A stretch of 64,000 nucleotides of DNA from Alphaproteobacteria bacterium (GCA_009928665.1 SACF01000012.1:39307-103306), one strand, 5' to 3'. Shown: positions 1 to 9,445, numbered from the stretch's first letter. Numbers and translations are program-made. The notes: generated by a model from the letters alone, not told the origin.

Positions 1-102
1 CAGTTTAACGCCGTGGGAAATAGCATTTCCGCACACTTCCGAGAAATCGGTGGGGATAAGTACAATGTTGTTATACTTCTTTTCCGTTTTTGTTTTTGCC
101 AT
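1..102 (-). CDS. Universal stress protein, N-terminal fragment cut by window edge
   Basis: The minus strand reads ATG at 102 followed by 34 codons running off the left end: MAKTKTEKKYNNIVLIPTDF and onward through SEVCGNAISHGVKL. The stretch NIVLIPTDFSE is the first beta strand and loop of the UspA fold, where a conserved Asp opens the nucleotide-binding pocket. These proteins are cytoplasmic stress factors, often ATP-binding. The rest of the gene lies outside the window, so neither length nor ATP-binding type can be judged. It begins 34 bp after the HD-domain gene and could share its transcript. Confidence 0.75.
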   Translation of the reverse strand, partial: MAKTKTEKKYNNIVLIPTDFSEVCGNAISHGVKL

Positions 103-135
103 TTTCTGTTGATTTTAAGCAATAAAATAGTGATC

Positions 136-747
136 TTATTTGTGATGGTTTAGTGAACAGGTTTCAGGATTCAGAATGTATTCAATTTCAGCCAGGTTCC
201 GGAGTTTCTTTTCATTCCTCATGGCAAACGCTCCCTTTGTATAGTAATTGTGCCTTGATAAAAAGGATTTCTGGATTTCAAGCCACTCCGCCAGATTCGT
301 CGACATAATGCCGTTTACCTGCCATTCGAGTTGAAGCTGAAAGGAATGAATGAAGAAATCATCCCGTCCCAGGTAATCGAGATCGGCATCACAAAGTATC
401 TGATCGGGCAGGTATACCGCTTTCTGAGGCATCGTTGTCAACATAATCAGGGAAGTGATCTCATCAACCTCCGAGGTCGTGAATCCAAATCCGGGAAGAA
501 CCTTTTTAACAAAGTCACACGAAATTTCCTCATGATTTGCATACTGTATCAGCATTCCCGAATCGTGGTACAATGCAGCGGTCTCAAGCAGTATCTTGGA
601 TTTCCCTTCGATATTTTCAACCTCGGTCAGCCGGCGGGTAGCTTCGTAAACATCAATGGTATGTTCCACACTGTGATAAAACAATGAGGGATTCAGCTCA
701 CTTCTTAACCTGTGAAGAATATAATCCCGTGCGCCGTTGAAGTCCAT
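136..747 (-). CDS. HD-domain metal-dependent phosphohydrolase
   Basis: This is a soluble protein of about 203 residues. The start chosen is the methionine of MDFNGARDYIL at 747, because the 20 codons upstream look non-coding. It carries the HD signature in order: a His pair in YHSVEHTIDVY, the HD doublet in ALYHDSGM, and a later Asp in LCDADLDYLG. These residues coordinate divalent metal in HD/PDEase enzymes that hydrolyse phosphoesters or nucleotides. There is no attached sensor or synthetase domain, so the substrate is unknown. It lies codirectional with rpe (67 bp downstream of the rpe stop) and upstream of a Usp gene. The family assignment is firm, the substrate is not. Confidence 0.75.
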   Translation of the reverse strand: MDFNGARDYILHRLRSELNPSLFYHSVEHTIDVYEATRRLTEVENIEGKSKILLETAALYHDSGMLIQYANHEEISCDFVKKVLPGFGFTTSEVDEITSLIMLTTMPQKAVYLPDQILCDADLDYLGRDDFFIHSFQLQLEWQVNGIMSTNLAEWLEIQKSFLSRHNYYTKGAFAMRNEKKLRNLAEIEYILNPETCSLNHHK

Positions 748-814
748 CGAAGTTTTTTTTGCTAAAATAGAAAAAAAACGGTGACCGACCGCATTGCAAC
801 GAATCAATCTGAAA

Positions 815-1465
815 TCAGCAGATATTTTTCAACCTGTGGATGGTTTCTGCCGGATCGGGTGATGAGAAGACCGTATTGCCGGCTACCAGAATATCAACCG
901 ACGCTTCGACAAGGGGGCGGGCGTTGTTCAGATCCACTCCGCCATCCACTTCAACCAGGCATTGCAATTCCCGATCACGGAGATAACTCCTGAGTGTGGC
1001 AAGCTTTTCAAAGGTTCCGGGAATAAACTTTTGCCCGCCGAATCCCGGGTGGACCGCCATAACCAGTACCATATCGGCAAATTCGATACTCCCGAAAATC
1101 CGGGTGATGTCGGTCTCCGGATTGACGACGATGCCGGCTTTTGCACCGGTTACCCTGATCTTTGTGAGGACCGCCGGAAGATCGGGACATACCTCGGTAT
1201 GAACACTGATGATATCGGCTCCTGCTTTTCGAAAACGTTCGAGATACGGTTCCGGATTCGTGATCATCAAGTGAACATCAAGCGGTTTGGCTGATATCCT
1301 CGAGACCTTTTCGATCACCGGAAAACCAAATGAAATATTGGGAACGAAGACCCCATCCATTACATCAAGATGCAGCCAGTCAGCCTCGCTCTTGTTTACC
1401 ATTTCGATCTCTTTCTGAAGATTCAGAAAATCGGCTGAAAGGAGCGATGGAGCAATGAGGGGCAC
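815..1465 (-). CDS. rpe: Ribulose-phosphate 3-epimerase
   Basis: The enzyme interconverts D-ribulose 5-phosphate and D-xylulose 5-phosphate in the pentose phosphate pathway, in the cytoplasm. The 216-residue length is standard for this TIM barrel. The N-terminal IAPSLLSADF is diagnostic. Metal and catalytic residues are visible: H32 and D34 in LHLDVMDGVFVPN, H65 in DVHLM, and D174 in VEVDGGV. The phosphate-binding segment VHPGFGGQKF is present. Transcription runs from the rpoD side; the gap to the rpoD stop is 65 bp. Confidence 0.97.
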   Translation of the reverse strand: MPLIAPSLLSADFLNLQKEIEMVNKSEADWLHLDVMDGVFVPNISFGFPVIEKVSRISAKPLDVHLMITNPEPYLERFRKAGADIISVHTEVCPDLPAVLTKIRVTGAKAGIVVNPETDITRIFGSIEFADMVLVMAVHPGFGGQKFIPGTFEKLATLRSYLRDRELQCLVEVDGGVDLNNARPLVEASVDILVAGNTVFSSPDPAETIHRLKNIC

Positions 1466-1530
1466 GAAATAATTAACAATTTACGATTGACGATTTTGAG
1501 ATAGGAATCGGGTTTAATGAGGGTGTGTGG

Positions 1531-2394
1531 TTATCCAAGGTAGGTTTTCAGGATCTTACTCCTCGAAGTATGTTTCAGCCGGCGGATGGCCTTCTCTTTG
1601 ATCTGCCTCACTCTTTCACGGGTGAGGTCGAATTTCTCGCCGATCTCTTCGAGGGTCATCGGATGACTTCCGTTTAGTCCGAAGTACAACCGAATAACAT
1701 CCGCCTCGCGTTGGGTCAGGGTTGAAACAGCCCTTTCAATCTCCTTTTTCAGTGATTCATAGAGCAATCCGTTGTCGGGCGTCGTATTCTCCTCACTCCG
1801 GAGAACATCGTACATGGTGTTATCTTCATCCTGAATCAACGGAGCATCCATGGAAACATGACGACCGGAATTACGCAGGGATTCCTTTACTTCATTTTCC
1901 GAAACTTCCAGTAGATGGGCAATCTCGCCGGCATTGGGTTCCCGCTCATATTGCTGTTCCAACTGGGCATAGGCTTTATTGATCTTGTTGATAGACCCGA
2001 TTTTGTTAAGCGGCAACCTTACGATTCGCGATTGTTCAGCCAGCGCCTGGAGGATCGACTGACGGATCCACCATACCGCGTAGGAGATGAATTTGAATCC
2101 ACGGGTCTCGTCAAAGCGCTGAGCAGCCTTTATCAGCCCCAGATTCCCTTCGTTGATAAGATCAGGGAGGCTTAACCCCTGGTTCTGGTATTGTTTGGAA
2201 ACGGAAACAACAAAACGAAGATTTGCCTTAGTCAGTTTTTCAAGCGCAGCCATGTCACCCTGCTTGATGCGTTGCGCCAATGCAACTTCTTCATCTGCAG
2301 TGATGAGTTCTACTTTGCCAATCTCCTGGAGGTACTTATCCAGAGAAGCGGTTTCACGATTTGTAACCTGTTTGGTAATTTTTAACTGCCTCAT
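1531..2394 (-). CDS. rpoD: Primary RNA polymerase sigma factor (sigma-70, RpoD/SigA)
   Basis: This is the housekeeping sigma factor that directs RNA polymerase to vegetative promoters. The 287 residues match the short Bacteroidota form, which lacks region 1.1. Region 1.2 ([15 protein letters not shown]) comes first, then region 2 with the core-binding and -10 recognition segment ([20 protein letters not shown], then [19 protein letters not shown]). Region 3 follows at about 130-210, and region 4 ends with the helix-turn-helix [20 protein letters not shown]. That organisation agrees with the TAnnTTTG/TTTG promoters found elsewhere in the window. It is monocistronic-looking, between pnp and rpe. 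It could in principle be a secondary group-2 sigma, but sequence and length favour the primary one. Confidence 0.93.
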   Translation of the reverse strand: MRQLKITKQVTNRETASLDKYLQEIGKVELITADEEVALAQRIKQGDMAALEKLTKANLRFVVSVSKQYQNQGLSLPDLINEGNLGLIKAAQRFDETRGFKFISYAVWWIRQSILQALAEQSRIVRLPLNKIGSINKINKAYAQLEQQYEREPNAGEIAHLLEVSENEVKESLRNSGRHVSMDAPLIQDEDNTMYDVLRSEENTTPDNGLLYESLKKEIERAVSTLTQREADVIRLYFGLNGSHPMTLEEIGEKFDLTRERVRQIKEKAIRRLKHTSRSKILKTYLG

Positions 2395-2464
2395 TCAAAC
2401 GCGATTTAATGTTTACCCGGATTTGGCTCAGTTTACGAAAAAATCAGGTTTTGGTTACATTAAA

Positions 2465-4687
2465 TTATTTTCTGGGACCGCGGTAATCACCCCCATGACG
2501 TTCTCCTCCGCGATCACCGGTGCGATCCGGACGACCTTCCTGACGGGGTTCCTGTTTCCGTTCCTGGTATCCTTCAGGCTTGGGCAGCAGAATTTTTCTG
2601 GACAGCTTCAGTTTACCTGTTTTGCTGTCAACGTCGATAAGCTTGACCTCCACTTCATCGCCGACTTTGAGGGCATCTTCTACCTTTTCCAGCCGTTTCC
2701 ACTCGATCTCAGAGATGTGAAGCAGACCGTCCTGGTTGGGGAGTATTTCGATGAAGGCACCAAACGACTGGATATTCTTGACTTTCCCTCTGTAGATTTC
2801 TCCGACCTCGGGAACAGAGGCGATCCTGCGGATCTTTTCGATGACCTTGTCGCGAGCTTCAAGATTGTCGGCAACAATGTCGACGACCCCGAAATCGCCC
2901 ACCTCTTCGATGACAATGGTGGTACCCGTTTCGCGCTGCATTTCCTGGATGACCTTACCACCGGGGCCGATAATGGCGCCAATGAATTCTTTGGGAACCT
3001 TCATCTGGAAAATTCTCGGAACAAAGGGCTTGTAGTCTTCCCTTGGTACAGAAATCGTCTTTTCCATTTCACCCAGGATATGCATCCGTCCGCGACGGGC
3101 CTGTTCCAAGGCTTCTTTAAGAATGTCGTACGACAGGCCGTCGACCTTGATGTCCATCTGACAGGCAGTAATTCCATCACGGGTTCCGCATACTTTAAAA
3201 TCCATATCACCCAGATGATCCTCATCGCCCAGAATGTCGGACAATACCACATAACGCTTGCTATCGGTGATCAGTCCCATGGCAATTCCCGATACGGGTT
3301 TGATGAGCTTCACACCGGCATCCATCAGCGCCATCGTACCGGCGCAGACGGTCGCCATGGAAGAGGAACCATTCGATTCGAGAATATCAGAGACAACACG
3401 GATGGTGTAAAGATTATCAGGTCCCTGCGGAATCATGTTTTTTAAAGCGCGGAGGGCCAGGTTCCCGTGTCCGATCTCCCGGCGTCCCGTACTTCTGATC
3501 GGTTTTACCTCACCCGTTGCAAAAGACGGGAAGTTGTAATGCAGCAGAAAATTAACCGTTTCCTCAATGACGGCGCCATCGATCATCTGCGCATCGAGCT
3601 TTGTACCCAGGGTGACCGTTGTCAGAGACTGGGTTTCGCCACGGGTAAATATCGCTGACCCGTGCGCAGAGGGCAGGTAATCGACCTCAGTCCAGATGGG
3701 TCTGATTTCATCCAGTTGACGTCCATCGACCCGTTTCCGGTTGTCGAGGGTGGCATTGCGAACAGCATCCTTTTCAATCTCATGGAAATAACGGCTTATC
3801 ATGGCGGCCTTTTCTTCGGCCTCTTCCGGCGTCAAAGTAGCAACAAACGCGGCTTTCACAGATTCAAGGATATTTTTACGTTCCTGTTTACCTGGGATCC
3901 CCTGTGCAGCCATGTCATAGACTTTCTGATAGGTGGCATCCTTCAACCGCTCTTTAAACTCGGGATCATGGGTCTCGTGACAGTAGGTTCTCTTGGTCTT
4001 TGATTTTTCAACCATCGCGGCAAGATCCTGCTGGGCAAGGCACTGTTCTCGAATCGCTTCATGAGCCACCCGAATGGCCTCAACCATATCAGATTCGGAA
4101 ACTTCCTTCAATTCGCCTTCAACCATCACGATGTTCTCAAGTGAGGCGGCAACCATAATGTCGATATCCGAATCTGCCATCTGGGCAAGAGTAGGATTAA
4201 CGATATACCGGCCATTAACACGGCCGATCCTGACTTCCGAAATGGGTCCGTTAAAGGGAATATCGCTGACTGCAAGCGCTGCGGAGGCTGCAAGACAAGC
4301 AAGCGAGTCGGGCAAAGTGGTTTTATCGGCCGATATCAGGGTCACGATAACCTGAACTTCAGCATGAAAATCATCGGGGAAGAGCGGACGGAGCGCCCGG
4401 TCAACAAGCCTCGAGATAAGTACTTCATAATCTGAGGGTCGGGCTTCCCTTTTGAAGAATCCACCGGGAAATCTCCCTGCCGCGGCATATTTTTCACGAT
4501 ATTCTACCGAGAGCGGCATAAAATCGACATTCTCCTTTGCTTCCTGTACCGCGACCACGGTAGCGAGTAACATCGTGTTACCCATCTTTACAACCACGGA
4601 GCCGTCGGCCTGTTTAGCGAGTTTCCCGGTTTCAAGGGTGATTTCCCGCCCATCGGCGAGTGCAAATGTTTTCGAAATTCCAATCAT
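2465..4687 (-). CDS. pnp: Polynucleotide phosphorylase
   Basis: This 3'-5' exoribonuclease uses phosphate to degrade RNA to nucleoside diphosphates and is part of cytoplasmic mRNA turnover. I start it at [14 protein letters not shown] (4687); the 11 codons upstream overlap the rpsO/pnp hairpin and are unlikely to be translated. About 740 residues hold two RNase PH domains (the second around [20 protein letters not shown]), a KH domain ([17 protein letters not shown]) and an S1 domain ([20 protein letters not shown]). A Gly/Arg/Glu-rich tail ends the protein. It lies 74 bp downstream of rpsO on the same strand, the same order as in E. coli, where PNPase autoregulates through its leader. Confidence 0.97.
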   Translation of the reverse strand: MIGISKTFALADGREITLETGKLAKQADGSVVVKMGNTMLLATVVAVQEAKENVDFMPLSVEYREKYAAAGRFPGGFFKREARPSDYEVLISRLVDRALRPLFPDDFHAEVQVIVTLISADKTTLPDSLACLAASAALAVSDIPFNGPISEVRIGRVNGRYIVNPTLAQMADSDIDIMVAASLENIVMVEGELKEVSESDMVEAIRVAHEAIREQCLAQQDLAAMVEKSKTKRTYCHETHDPEFKERLKDATYQKVYDMAAQGIPGKQERKNILESVKAAFVATLTPEEAEEKAAMISRYFHEIEKDAVRNATLDNRKRVDGRQLDEIRPIWTEVDYLPSAHGSAIFTRGETQSLTTVTLGTKLDAQMIDGAVIEETVNFLLHYNFPSFATGEVKPIRSTGRREIGHGNLALRALKNMIPQGPDNLYTIRVVSDILESNGSSSMATVCAGTMALMDAGVKLIKPVSGIAMGLITDSKRYVVLSDILGDEDHLGDMDFKVCGTRDGITACQMDIKVDGLSYDILKEALEQARRGRMHILGEMEKTISVPREDYKPFVPRIFQMKVPKEFIGAIIGPGGKVIQEMQRETGTTIVIEEVGDFGVVDIVADNLEARDKVIEKIRRIASVPEVGEIYRGKVKNIQSFGAFIEILPNQDGLLHISEIEWKRLEKVEDALKVGDEVEVKLIDVDSKTGKLKLSRKILLPKPEGYQERKQEPRQEGRPDRTGDRGGERHGGDYRGPRK

Positions 4688-4711
4688 CTTTTTCCTTCTT
4701 TCAGATATTAA

Positions 4712-4736
4712 AAGAGGCAATTGTGAATTGCCTCTT
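4712..4736 (-). terminator. Perfect hairpin between rpsO and pnp
   Basis: An 11-bp perfect stem (AAGAGGCAATT / AATTGCCTCTT) with a 3-nt loop lies 25 bp after the rpsO stop and 24 bp before the pnp start. Read on the minus strand it is followed by TTTTAATATC, so it can act as an intrinsic terminator or attenuator for rpsO. It is also a plausible RNase III processing site in the pnp leader, by analogy with E. coli rpsO-pnp. Confidence 0.75.
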
Positions 4737-4761
4737 CCAAAATGCTATAGTTATTTTTATT

Positions 4762-5031
4762 TTATTTGCGGATCCCAAGTTTCTTGATGATCGCACGATA
4801 ACGCTCAATGTCCTTTGATTTCAAATAGTCGAGCAATTTTCTGCGTTTTCCGACCATGATCACCAACGACCGTTCGGTCACCATATCTTTTTTATTGACC
4901 TTCTGATGCTCGGTCAGATGCTGAATTTTCATGGTGAATAGGGCGATCTGCGCCTCGGTTGAACCACTGTCAAATTCTGACTTTCCAAATTCCTTAAATG
5001 CCTGCTTTTTTACTTCTGGAGCTAAATTCAT
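4762..5031 (-). CDS. rpsO: 30S ribosomal protein S15
   Basis: S15 is a primary 16S rRNA-binding protein that organises the central domain of the 30S subunit. The 89-residue length is canonical. The conserved four-helix core is visible: STEAQIALFTMKIQHLTEH, then MVGKRRKLLDYLKSKD near residues 60-75. It has its own strong promoter just upstream (-33 and -7 boxes, exact 20-bp spacing) and is followed by a hairpin and pnp. Confidence 0.98.
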   Translation of the reverse strand: MNLAPEVKKQAFKEFGKSEFDSGSTEAQIALFTMKIQHLTEHQKVNKKDMVTERSLVIMVGKRRKLLDYLKSKDIERYRAIIKKLGIRK

Positions 5032-5081
5032 GGGTGTTCTTGTTGTTACTGTTACGACTTTTCAGCTTTTTTATCGGGGTG

Positions 5082-5113
5082 CAAAAGTACGGTTTTCATT
5101 ATAATAAACCAAA
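5082..5113 (-). promoter_or_regulatory. rpsO promoter (TTTG-N20-TACTTTTG)
   Basis: Read on the minus strand, a TTTG -33 box (5110-5113) is separated by exactly 20 bp from TACTTTTG (5082-5089), which fits the Bacteroidota -7 consensus TAnnTTTG. The expected transcript start is near 5075, about 43 nt before the rpsO start codon. Confidence 0.8.
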
Positions 5114-5151
5114 TAAATCTTTAAAATCCCTGTTTTTTATTAATAAAACAT

Positions 5152-5159
5152 TACTTTTG
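5152..5159 (+). promoter_or_regulatory. -7 box for the SDR gene
   Basis: TACTTTTG matches TAnnTTTG and lies 28 bp before the ATG at 5188. No TTTG -33 box is visible at the right distance. It forms a divergent pair with the rpsO promoter. Confidence 0.55.
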
Positions 5160-5187
5160 ATTCATCATGACCTGAAATCGAAATACC

Positions 5188-6009
5188 ATGACAAAACTAC
5201 GCGGAACAACGGTACTGGTAACGGGCGGCGCCTCGGGAATCGGTCGGCTGATGGGTGATATGTGCCTTCAGGAAGGCGCTAAACAGTTGATCATCTGGGA
5301 TCTTAATAAAGAAAAACTGGATGTAACAACCCGCGAACTCCGGGCCTTCCATTTTATCGTACATCCCTACCTGATTGATGTCACCAGAACTGACGAAATG
5401 CTGGCCCTCGCCGAAAGGAATATCTCGGAACACGGACCGGTTGATGTGCTGATCAACAACGCCGGAATTATAACCGGAAACAGGGATTTCCGGGAAATGA
5501 CCCATGACGAGATCGACCGCACCATGTCGGTCAATTCCGCTGCCCTGATGCATGTCACCTGCGCATTTTTACCTGCAATGGCCGCAAGAGGTGGAGGGCA
5601 TATCGTTAATATATCTTCGGCTGCAGGGATGATATCCATCCCGAAGATGTCAGTCTATTGCGCCAGTAAATGGGCGGTCGCGGGTTGGTCGGATTCTCTG
5701 CGCATCGAGTTGGAACAGTCCCGGTCGGGAATCCGTGTGACCACGGTTTGCCCATCTTACATTTCAACGGGAATGTTTACCGGGGTCACAGTGCCTCCCA
5801 TACTACCCCTGTTAAAACCGGAAAAAATCTCTGCCCGTGTTGTCCGTGCCATTAAAGCTGACCGGATTTGGGTCAGGGACCCGGTTCTGGTACGCTTACT
5901 GCCATTTGTAAAAGGAATTTTACCGGTCAGACTCTTCGACCTGTTTGTCGGACGCTGGCTGGGAATCTACAGATCAATGGCCGGTTTCAAGGGCCACATC
6001 AATAAATGA
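5188..6009 (+). CDS. Short-chain dehydrogenase/reductase (SDR)
   Basis: This is a classical NAD(P)-dependent SDR of 273 residues. The dinucleotide-binding TGGASGIG motif is at about residues 11-18 and NNAG at about 91-94. The catalytic Ser is in NISSAAGMIS and the Tyr-Lys pair is in YCASKWAVAGW. The C-terminal part (about 210-270) carries hydrophobic, basic segments (VLVRLLPFVKGILPVRLFDL) typical of retinol-dehydrogenase-like SDRs that act on lipophilic substrates at a membrane. The substrate cannot be read from the sequence. The next gene (DUF4342) follows after 19 bp and may be cotranscribed. Confidence 0.85.
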   Translation: MTKLRGTTVLVTGGASGIGRLMGDMCLQEGAKQLIIWDLNKEKLDVTTRELRAFHFIVHPYLIDVTRTDEMLALAERNISEHGPVDVLINNAGIITGNRDFREMTHDEIDRTMSVNSAALMHVTCAFLPAMAARGGGHIVNISSAAGMISIPKMSVYCASKWAVAGWSDSLRIELEQSRSGIRVTTVCPSYISTGMFTGVTVPPILPLLKPEKISARVVRAIKADRIWVRDPVLVRLLPFVKGILPVRLFDLFVGRWLGIYRSMAGFKGHINK

Positions 6010-6028
6010 CCATAATAAATTTTAGAAT

Positions 6029-6319
6029 ATGGGAAATTTGAATGAAGAATTTAGGGTAAAAGGAGAGGAGCTTGTCGAAAAAGTCCGGCAACTCATCCAT
6101 GAAGGAAATGTACGCCGTTTAATCATTAAAGATGAAGATGGTAAGGTCTACCTGGAAATCCCTGTCACTTTCGGCGTGATTGGTGCCCTTCTGGCCCCGA
6201 TGCTTGCAGCGGTTGGTGCAGTTGCAGCCATGGTAGCAAACCTGAAAATTGAGGTGGTACGGAATGAAGAACCGGCAAAAAAGGCTGACAGCCCCGACGA
6301 TTCTCATCCGGAGGCCTGA
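6029..6319 (+). CDS. DUF4342-type small protein with a glycine/alanine hydrophobic segment
   Basis: A 96-residue protein. The N-terminal 25 residues are charged and helical (EEFRVKGEELVEKVRQLIHE). A short beta-rich section follows (RRLIIKDEDGKVYLEIPVTF), then a hydrophobic Gly/Ala segment (VIGALLAPMLAAVGAVAAMV, about 50-70) and an acidic tail. This architecture matches DUF4342, whose function is unknown; the hydrophobic stretch suggests membrane contact. Its last 16 bp overlap the 3' end of aroE on the opposite strand. Confidence 0.7.
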   Translation: MGNLNEEFRVKGEELVEKVRQLIHEGNVRRLIIKDEDGKVYLEIPVTFGVIGALLAPMLAAVGAVAAMVANLKIEVVRNEEPAKKADSPDDSHPEA

Positions 6320-7080
6320 TATAACTGCGCTTCCTGCTCATGCCGCAGAAAAATCTCAAGGGTTCGCGTGGCCTGATTATGCAGCATCCGGAGCCCGTTT
6401 GTTGTCCGGGCATTCTTCTCCCTCCCCGTCTTCAGGAAAACCGTCATTTCCGGATTGTAGATCAGGTCGTATAGGTGATGGTCCGGTGTGATAGCTCGAT
6501 AGGGAAGAGGAGGCGCCTGGTTCATTTCCGGAAACATGCCAAGGGGTGTAGTATTGATGATAAACCGGTGTGATCGGACCATTTCATCGCTCAGTTCTTC
6601 CCAGGCGATAATACCTGGCCCCGTTTTTGATCGTGAAACTATTAAAAATGGAATTCCGGCTCTCTTTAAAGCGTATCCGACAGCCTTGGAAGATCCTCCC
6701 GAACCCAGTATCAACGCGCGCTCCCCTTGCATTTCAGGTGGTATGGTGTCGAAAAATCCGGCCCAGTCGGTATTGTATCCTGTCAGAATGTGTCTCCCGG
6801 AAACCCTGCTGATGGTGATTGTATTGACGGCGCCTGTTTTCTGTGCTGAAGAATCCAGACCTGTCAACAAGGGCAGGATTTGCTCTTTGTATGGAATAGT
6901 TACGTTCAGACCAGAGAGAAAGGGGTATTCAGCAAGGAACCGATCAAAATGATCCAGATTCTTAAGACAAAAAAGTCGGTATGATCGCTCCGGTCCGGAA
7001 AGTTCTGAGAACCTTTTGCTGAACCATTCAGGTGATTTGGAGTGTTCCAGAGGGAATCCGATCAGTCCGTATTGTATCAC
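6304..7080 (-). CDS. aroE: Shikimate dehydrogenase
   Basis: The enzyme reduces 3-dehydroshikimate to shikimate with NADPH (aromatic amino-acid pathway, cytoplasm). The length of 258 residues is slightly short but complete. The substrate-binding LEHSKSP (about 11-17), catalytic K65 in NVTIPYKEQI, and D105 in GYNTDWAGF are all present. The NADP-binding loop ILGSGGSSKAV follows at about residue 124, and NTTPLGM near 190. It sits 5 bp after the comA-like gene, which itself overlaps the TPR gene, so TPR-comA-aroE form one operon. The C-terminus converges with and overlaps DUF4342. Confidence 0.95.
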   Translation of the reverse strand: MIQYGLIGFPLEHSKSPEWFSKRFSELSGPERSYRLFCLKNLDHFDRFLAEYPFLSGLNVTIPYKEQILPLLTGLDSSAQKTGAVNTITISRVSGRHILTGYNTDWAGFFDTIPPEMQGERALILGSGGSSKAVGYALKRAGIPFLIVSRSKTGPGIIAWEELSDEMVRSHRFIINTTPLGMFPEMNQAPPLPYRAITPDHHLYDLIYNPEMTVFLKTGREKNARTTNGLRMLHNQATRTLEIFLRHEQEAQLYQASG

Positions 7081-7085
7081 CGGCG

Positions 7086-7874
7086 CTATTTCGGCTGGAA
7101 GGCGTTGTATTTTTCAGGGAGAAAGGTGAAGAAAGTATCGGCCCGCAAACCCAGTCTGAGCGTTTCAAGGGGAACTAATTCCATGGGTGATATATTTCCC
7201 AGGTTGACATTGGCTCCGAAATTTTTTATAAACCACACCTGCTGCGATTTTAGAGGTGATTCCCAGATGACTTTATCGGCCTCAACCTTTGAAAGGATCT
7301 TGTTGATCAGGGTTACATGGGCTTTCCCCGTTGGTCGGTAAATCCCGACATTTCCGCTTTCACGAGCCTCACCGATGACCTTGAACGAACCGGCTTGTAA
7401 CTCGGCTTGCATCATCTCGATCCACCGTCCTGGCGCTATCAGGATACCCGATTCTTTGGAACCGACTTCAGAGAGGACCATGAATCGTTTTGAAAGATTG
7501 TGGATGAATTCACATTTTATGTCATGCTCCATGAACATGGAACCGTCAGAAACCTCGACGGTATCAAGGTTTAATTTATCGACATAGCGCAGGTAATCCT
7601 CAAATTTATTACGTATGACAAAGGCTTCAAACAAAGTTCCACCGAGATAAACCTTAATGCCTGCCTCCTGGTATAATTTTATCTTTTCCCGGACCCCTTT
7701 GGTGACCATCGCAGTTCCGAACCCAAGTTTAACGAAATCGGCTAGATGACCGGATACTTCAATGAAATCGGCTGATTCACGGGTACTCAATCCTTTATCC
7801 ATGATCATGGTAATTCCCGATTGCCTGGGTTTTTTCGTCCTGTCGGGTAAGAATGGAAGCTGAATCTCGGTCAT
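7086..7874 (-). CDS. comA: Phosphosulfolactate synthase-like protein (ComA family)
   Basis: Family members add sulfite to phosphoenolpyruvate to give (R)-phosphosulfolactate. This is the first step of coenzyme M synthesis in methanogens and a route to sulfolactate in some bacteria. The 262 residues have the expected TIM-barrel pattern: SGITMIMDKGLS, DFVKLGFGTAMV, KIKLYQEAGIKVYLGGTLFE, TVEVSDGSM and VLSEVGSKESG. Bacteroidota carry ComA homologues without making coenzyme M; sulfonate or sulfonolipid metabolism is a guess. The start overlaps the TPR stop by 4 bp (ATGA), which implies translational coupling. Confidence 0.85.
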   Translation of the reverse strand: MTEIQLPFLPDRTKKPRQSGITMIMDKGLSTRESADFIEVSGHLADFVKLGFGTAMVTKGVREKIKLYQEAGIKVYLGGTLFEAFVIRNKFEDYLRYVDKLNLDTVEVSDGSMFMEHDIKCEFIHNLSKRFMVLSEVGSKESGILIAPGRWIEMMQAELQAGSFKVIGEARESGNVGIYRPTGKAHVTLINKILSKVEADKVIWESPLKSQQVWFIKNFGANVNLGNISPMELVPLETLRLGLRADTFFTFLPEKYNAFQPK

Positions 7875-9313
7875 TTATCGGTTTTTTTTGTTGCTGTAAT
7901 TTCAGAATGAGAATCGTTGAATTCTTGTAATAAATCAATAATAACCGGGTGTGTTGAAGCATCTGGGAAGGTGGTCAGAAGTCTTTTGCATCCCTCATAC
8001 TCGGTGCTGAGTGCCTGGCAGAAAAGACCGGAGGCCTCCCGGGTTTTTCCCAACAGAATCAGGTACCAGCTCTTCAGATACAGAAAATCGACATGGGCAG
8101 GGTGGTAATTCATCCCTTCGGAAAGAACATCCAGTGCGGCCTGATAATCCTTCTGATCCGCGTAAACCACCGACAGATCAAGCCAGATGTCAGGATCTTC
8201 GGGTCCGAGTTCAATGACTTTGCGATAGGAAGCAATTCCATCCTCAATTTTCGACAATTTGATCTGCAAGTCACCGAGAATAAAATAATACTCGGCAATG
8301 GAAGGCGACAGTTTTATTGCTTTTTGAATGTAGGGCAGGGCTGCTTGCGGATTTCCGAGCTCGTCCCTCGATATCCCGATCCCAAGCCAGGCATCGGCAA
8401 ATTCAGGATCCAAAGCCACCGCTTTCTGATAATATTCGGCTGCCTTGTCGAACTTTTTTAGCTTTTCATAGCACTCGGCAATGTAATAATGGGTAACAGG
8501 TTCCGGATCTTCGTAATAAAAAGTTTCAAAGTAAGTTTCAATCGCCTCTTCAAAATGGCCGATATTGGCAAAACAGTTTGCTTTGTTATAATAGGCTGAT
8601 GAAAAAGTTTCGTCGATTGCTATGACGAAATCATATGCTTCAATAGCTTTTTCAAATAATTCTGCATTGCCGAATGCGATTCCCAGGTTAAACCAGGCTG
8701 AAACCGAATAGGGATGTGTATCGAGGAATTGTTCAAGAAAAGATATGCTTTGACCGGTTTGCTGAGATATTTCACAACAAAAGGCGTATTCATAGATCGC
8801 GGCATCATTTTCAGGATTCAGATCAATGGCTTTCAACAAATTCTCGATCGCCTTATCATACCGGCCTAAATTTTCATATTCGTAGGCAATGCTGGCGTAA
8901 ATCTCATCGGCGTAATCTGCACCCTCAATGGCTTTCTGGTATTCCTCAATGGCTTTCTCGGGTTTTTCAAGCTGACTGTAAAGATTGCCTTTGGCAATCA
9001 TGAGATCACTGTCGGTTGAAGCAGCAAAGTCAACATCCTTAAGGATTTTAAGCGCCTCATGGTCCTTCTTGGTGTTGATCTGGTATTGTGCGAGTTTTAT
9101 CAGCAATGAAGGTGCCCCGGGATGCTGGATTAACGCTTCCCGGATCGTCAGTTGTGCTTTCCGTTGTTCATTTTTGAAAAAATAATACTCAATGATTTCT
9201 TCAAATTCATCAACATCAAAAAAACAGAATTGATCTTCCTGGATCATTTTTTCGAAACGACTGACCAATGAAAGGGTTTCATGGTCAAAATAGGATTCAA
9301 AAGATTCTTCCAT
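7871..9313 (-). CDS. Tetratricopeptide repeat protein
   Basis: A soluble protein of about 480 residues with at least ten consecutive TPR units, for example KAIEEYQKAIEGADYADEIY, YDKAIENLLKAIDLNPENDA and FDKAAEYYQKAVALDPEFAD. There is no signal peptide. The start MEESFESYFDHETL (9313) is preferred because a TAACTTTG -7 box lies at 9355-9362 inside the longer reading frame. The N-terminus is acidic and Phe-rich. TPR proteins scaffold protein-protein contacts; the partner is unknown. It is the first gene of the TPR-comA-aroE operon. Confidence 0.85.
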   Translation of the reverse strand: MEESFESYFDHETLSLVSRFEKMIQEDQFCFFDVDEFEEIIEYYFFKNEQRKAQLTIREALIQHPGAPSLLIKLAQYQINTKKDHEALKILKDVDFAASTDSDLMIAKGNLYSQLEKPEKAIEEYQKAIEGADYADEIYASIAYEYENLGRYDKAIENLLKAIDLNPENDAAIYEYAFCCEISQQTGQSISFLEQFLDTHPYSVSAWFNLGIAFGNAELFEKAIEAYDFVIAIDETFSSAYYNKANCFANIGHFEEAIETYFETFYYEDPEPVTHYYIAECYEKLKKFDKAAEYYQKAVALDPEFADAWLGIGISRDELGNPQAALPYIQKAIKLSPSIAEYYFILGDLQIKLSKIEDGIASYRKVIELGPEDPDIWLDLSVVYADQKDYQAALDVLSEGMNYHPAHVDFLYLKSWYLILLGKTREASGLFCQALSTEYEGCKRLLTTFPDASTHPVIIDLLQEFNDSHSEITATKKTDK

Positions 9314-9354
9314 CAGTCTGAATACATCCCAGGAAACAGGGCGATTTTGTTTGG

Positions 9355-9362
9355 CAAAGTTA
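9355..9362 (-). promoter_or_regulatory. -7 box of the TPR-comA-aroE operon
   Basis: The minus strand reads TAACTTTG, a match to TAnnTTTG, about 42 bp upstream of the chosen start at 9313. No -33 box is obvious. Confidence 0.5.
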
Positions 9363-9445
9363 CGACAAAATGCAATTCGGAAGCATGATTGATTCACGAG
9401 ATTTCAAATTTTGTTAACAGAAGAAAGATAAAATTTAAAATACGT

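Noticed and set aside
2153..3445. 430-codon open frame on the plus strand opposite pnp
   Set aside because: It lies fully antisense to pnp (and the rpoD start), and the translation has no family pattern; it arises from GC-rich codon structure.
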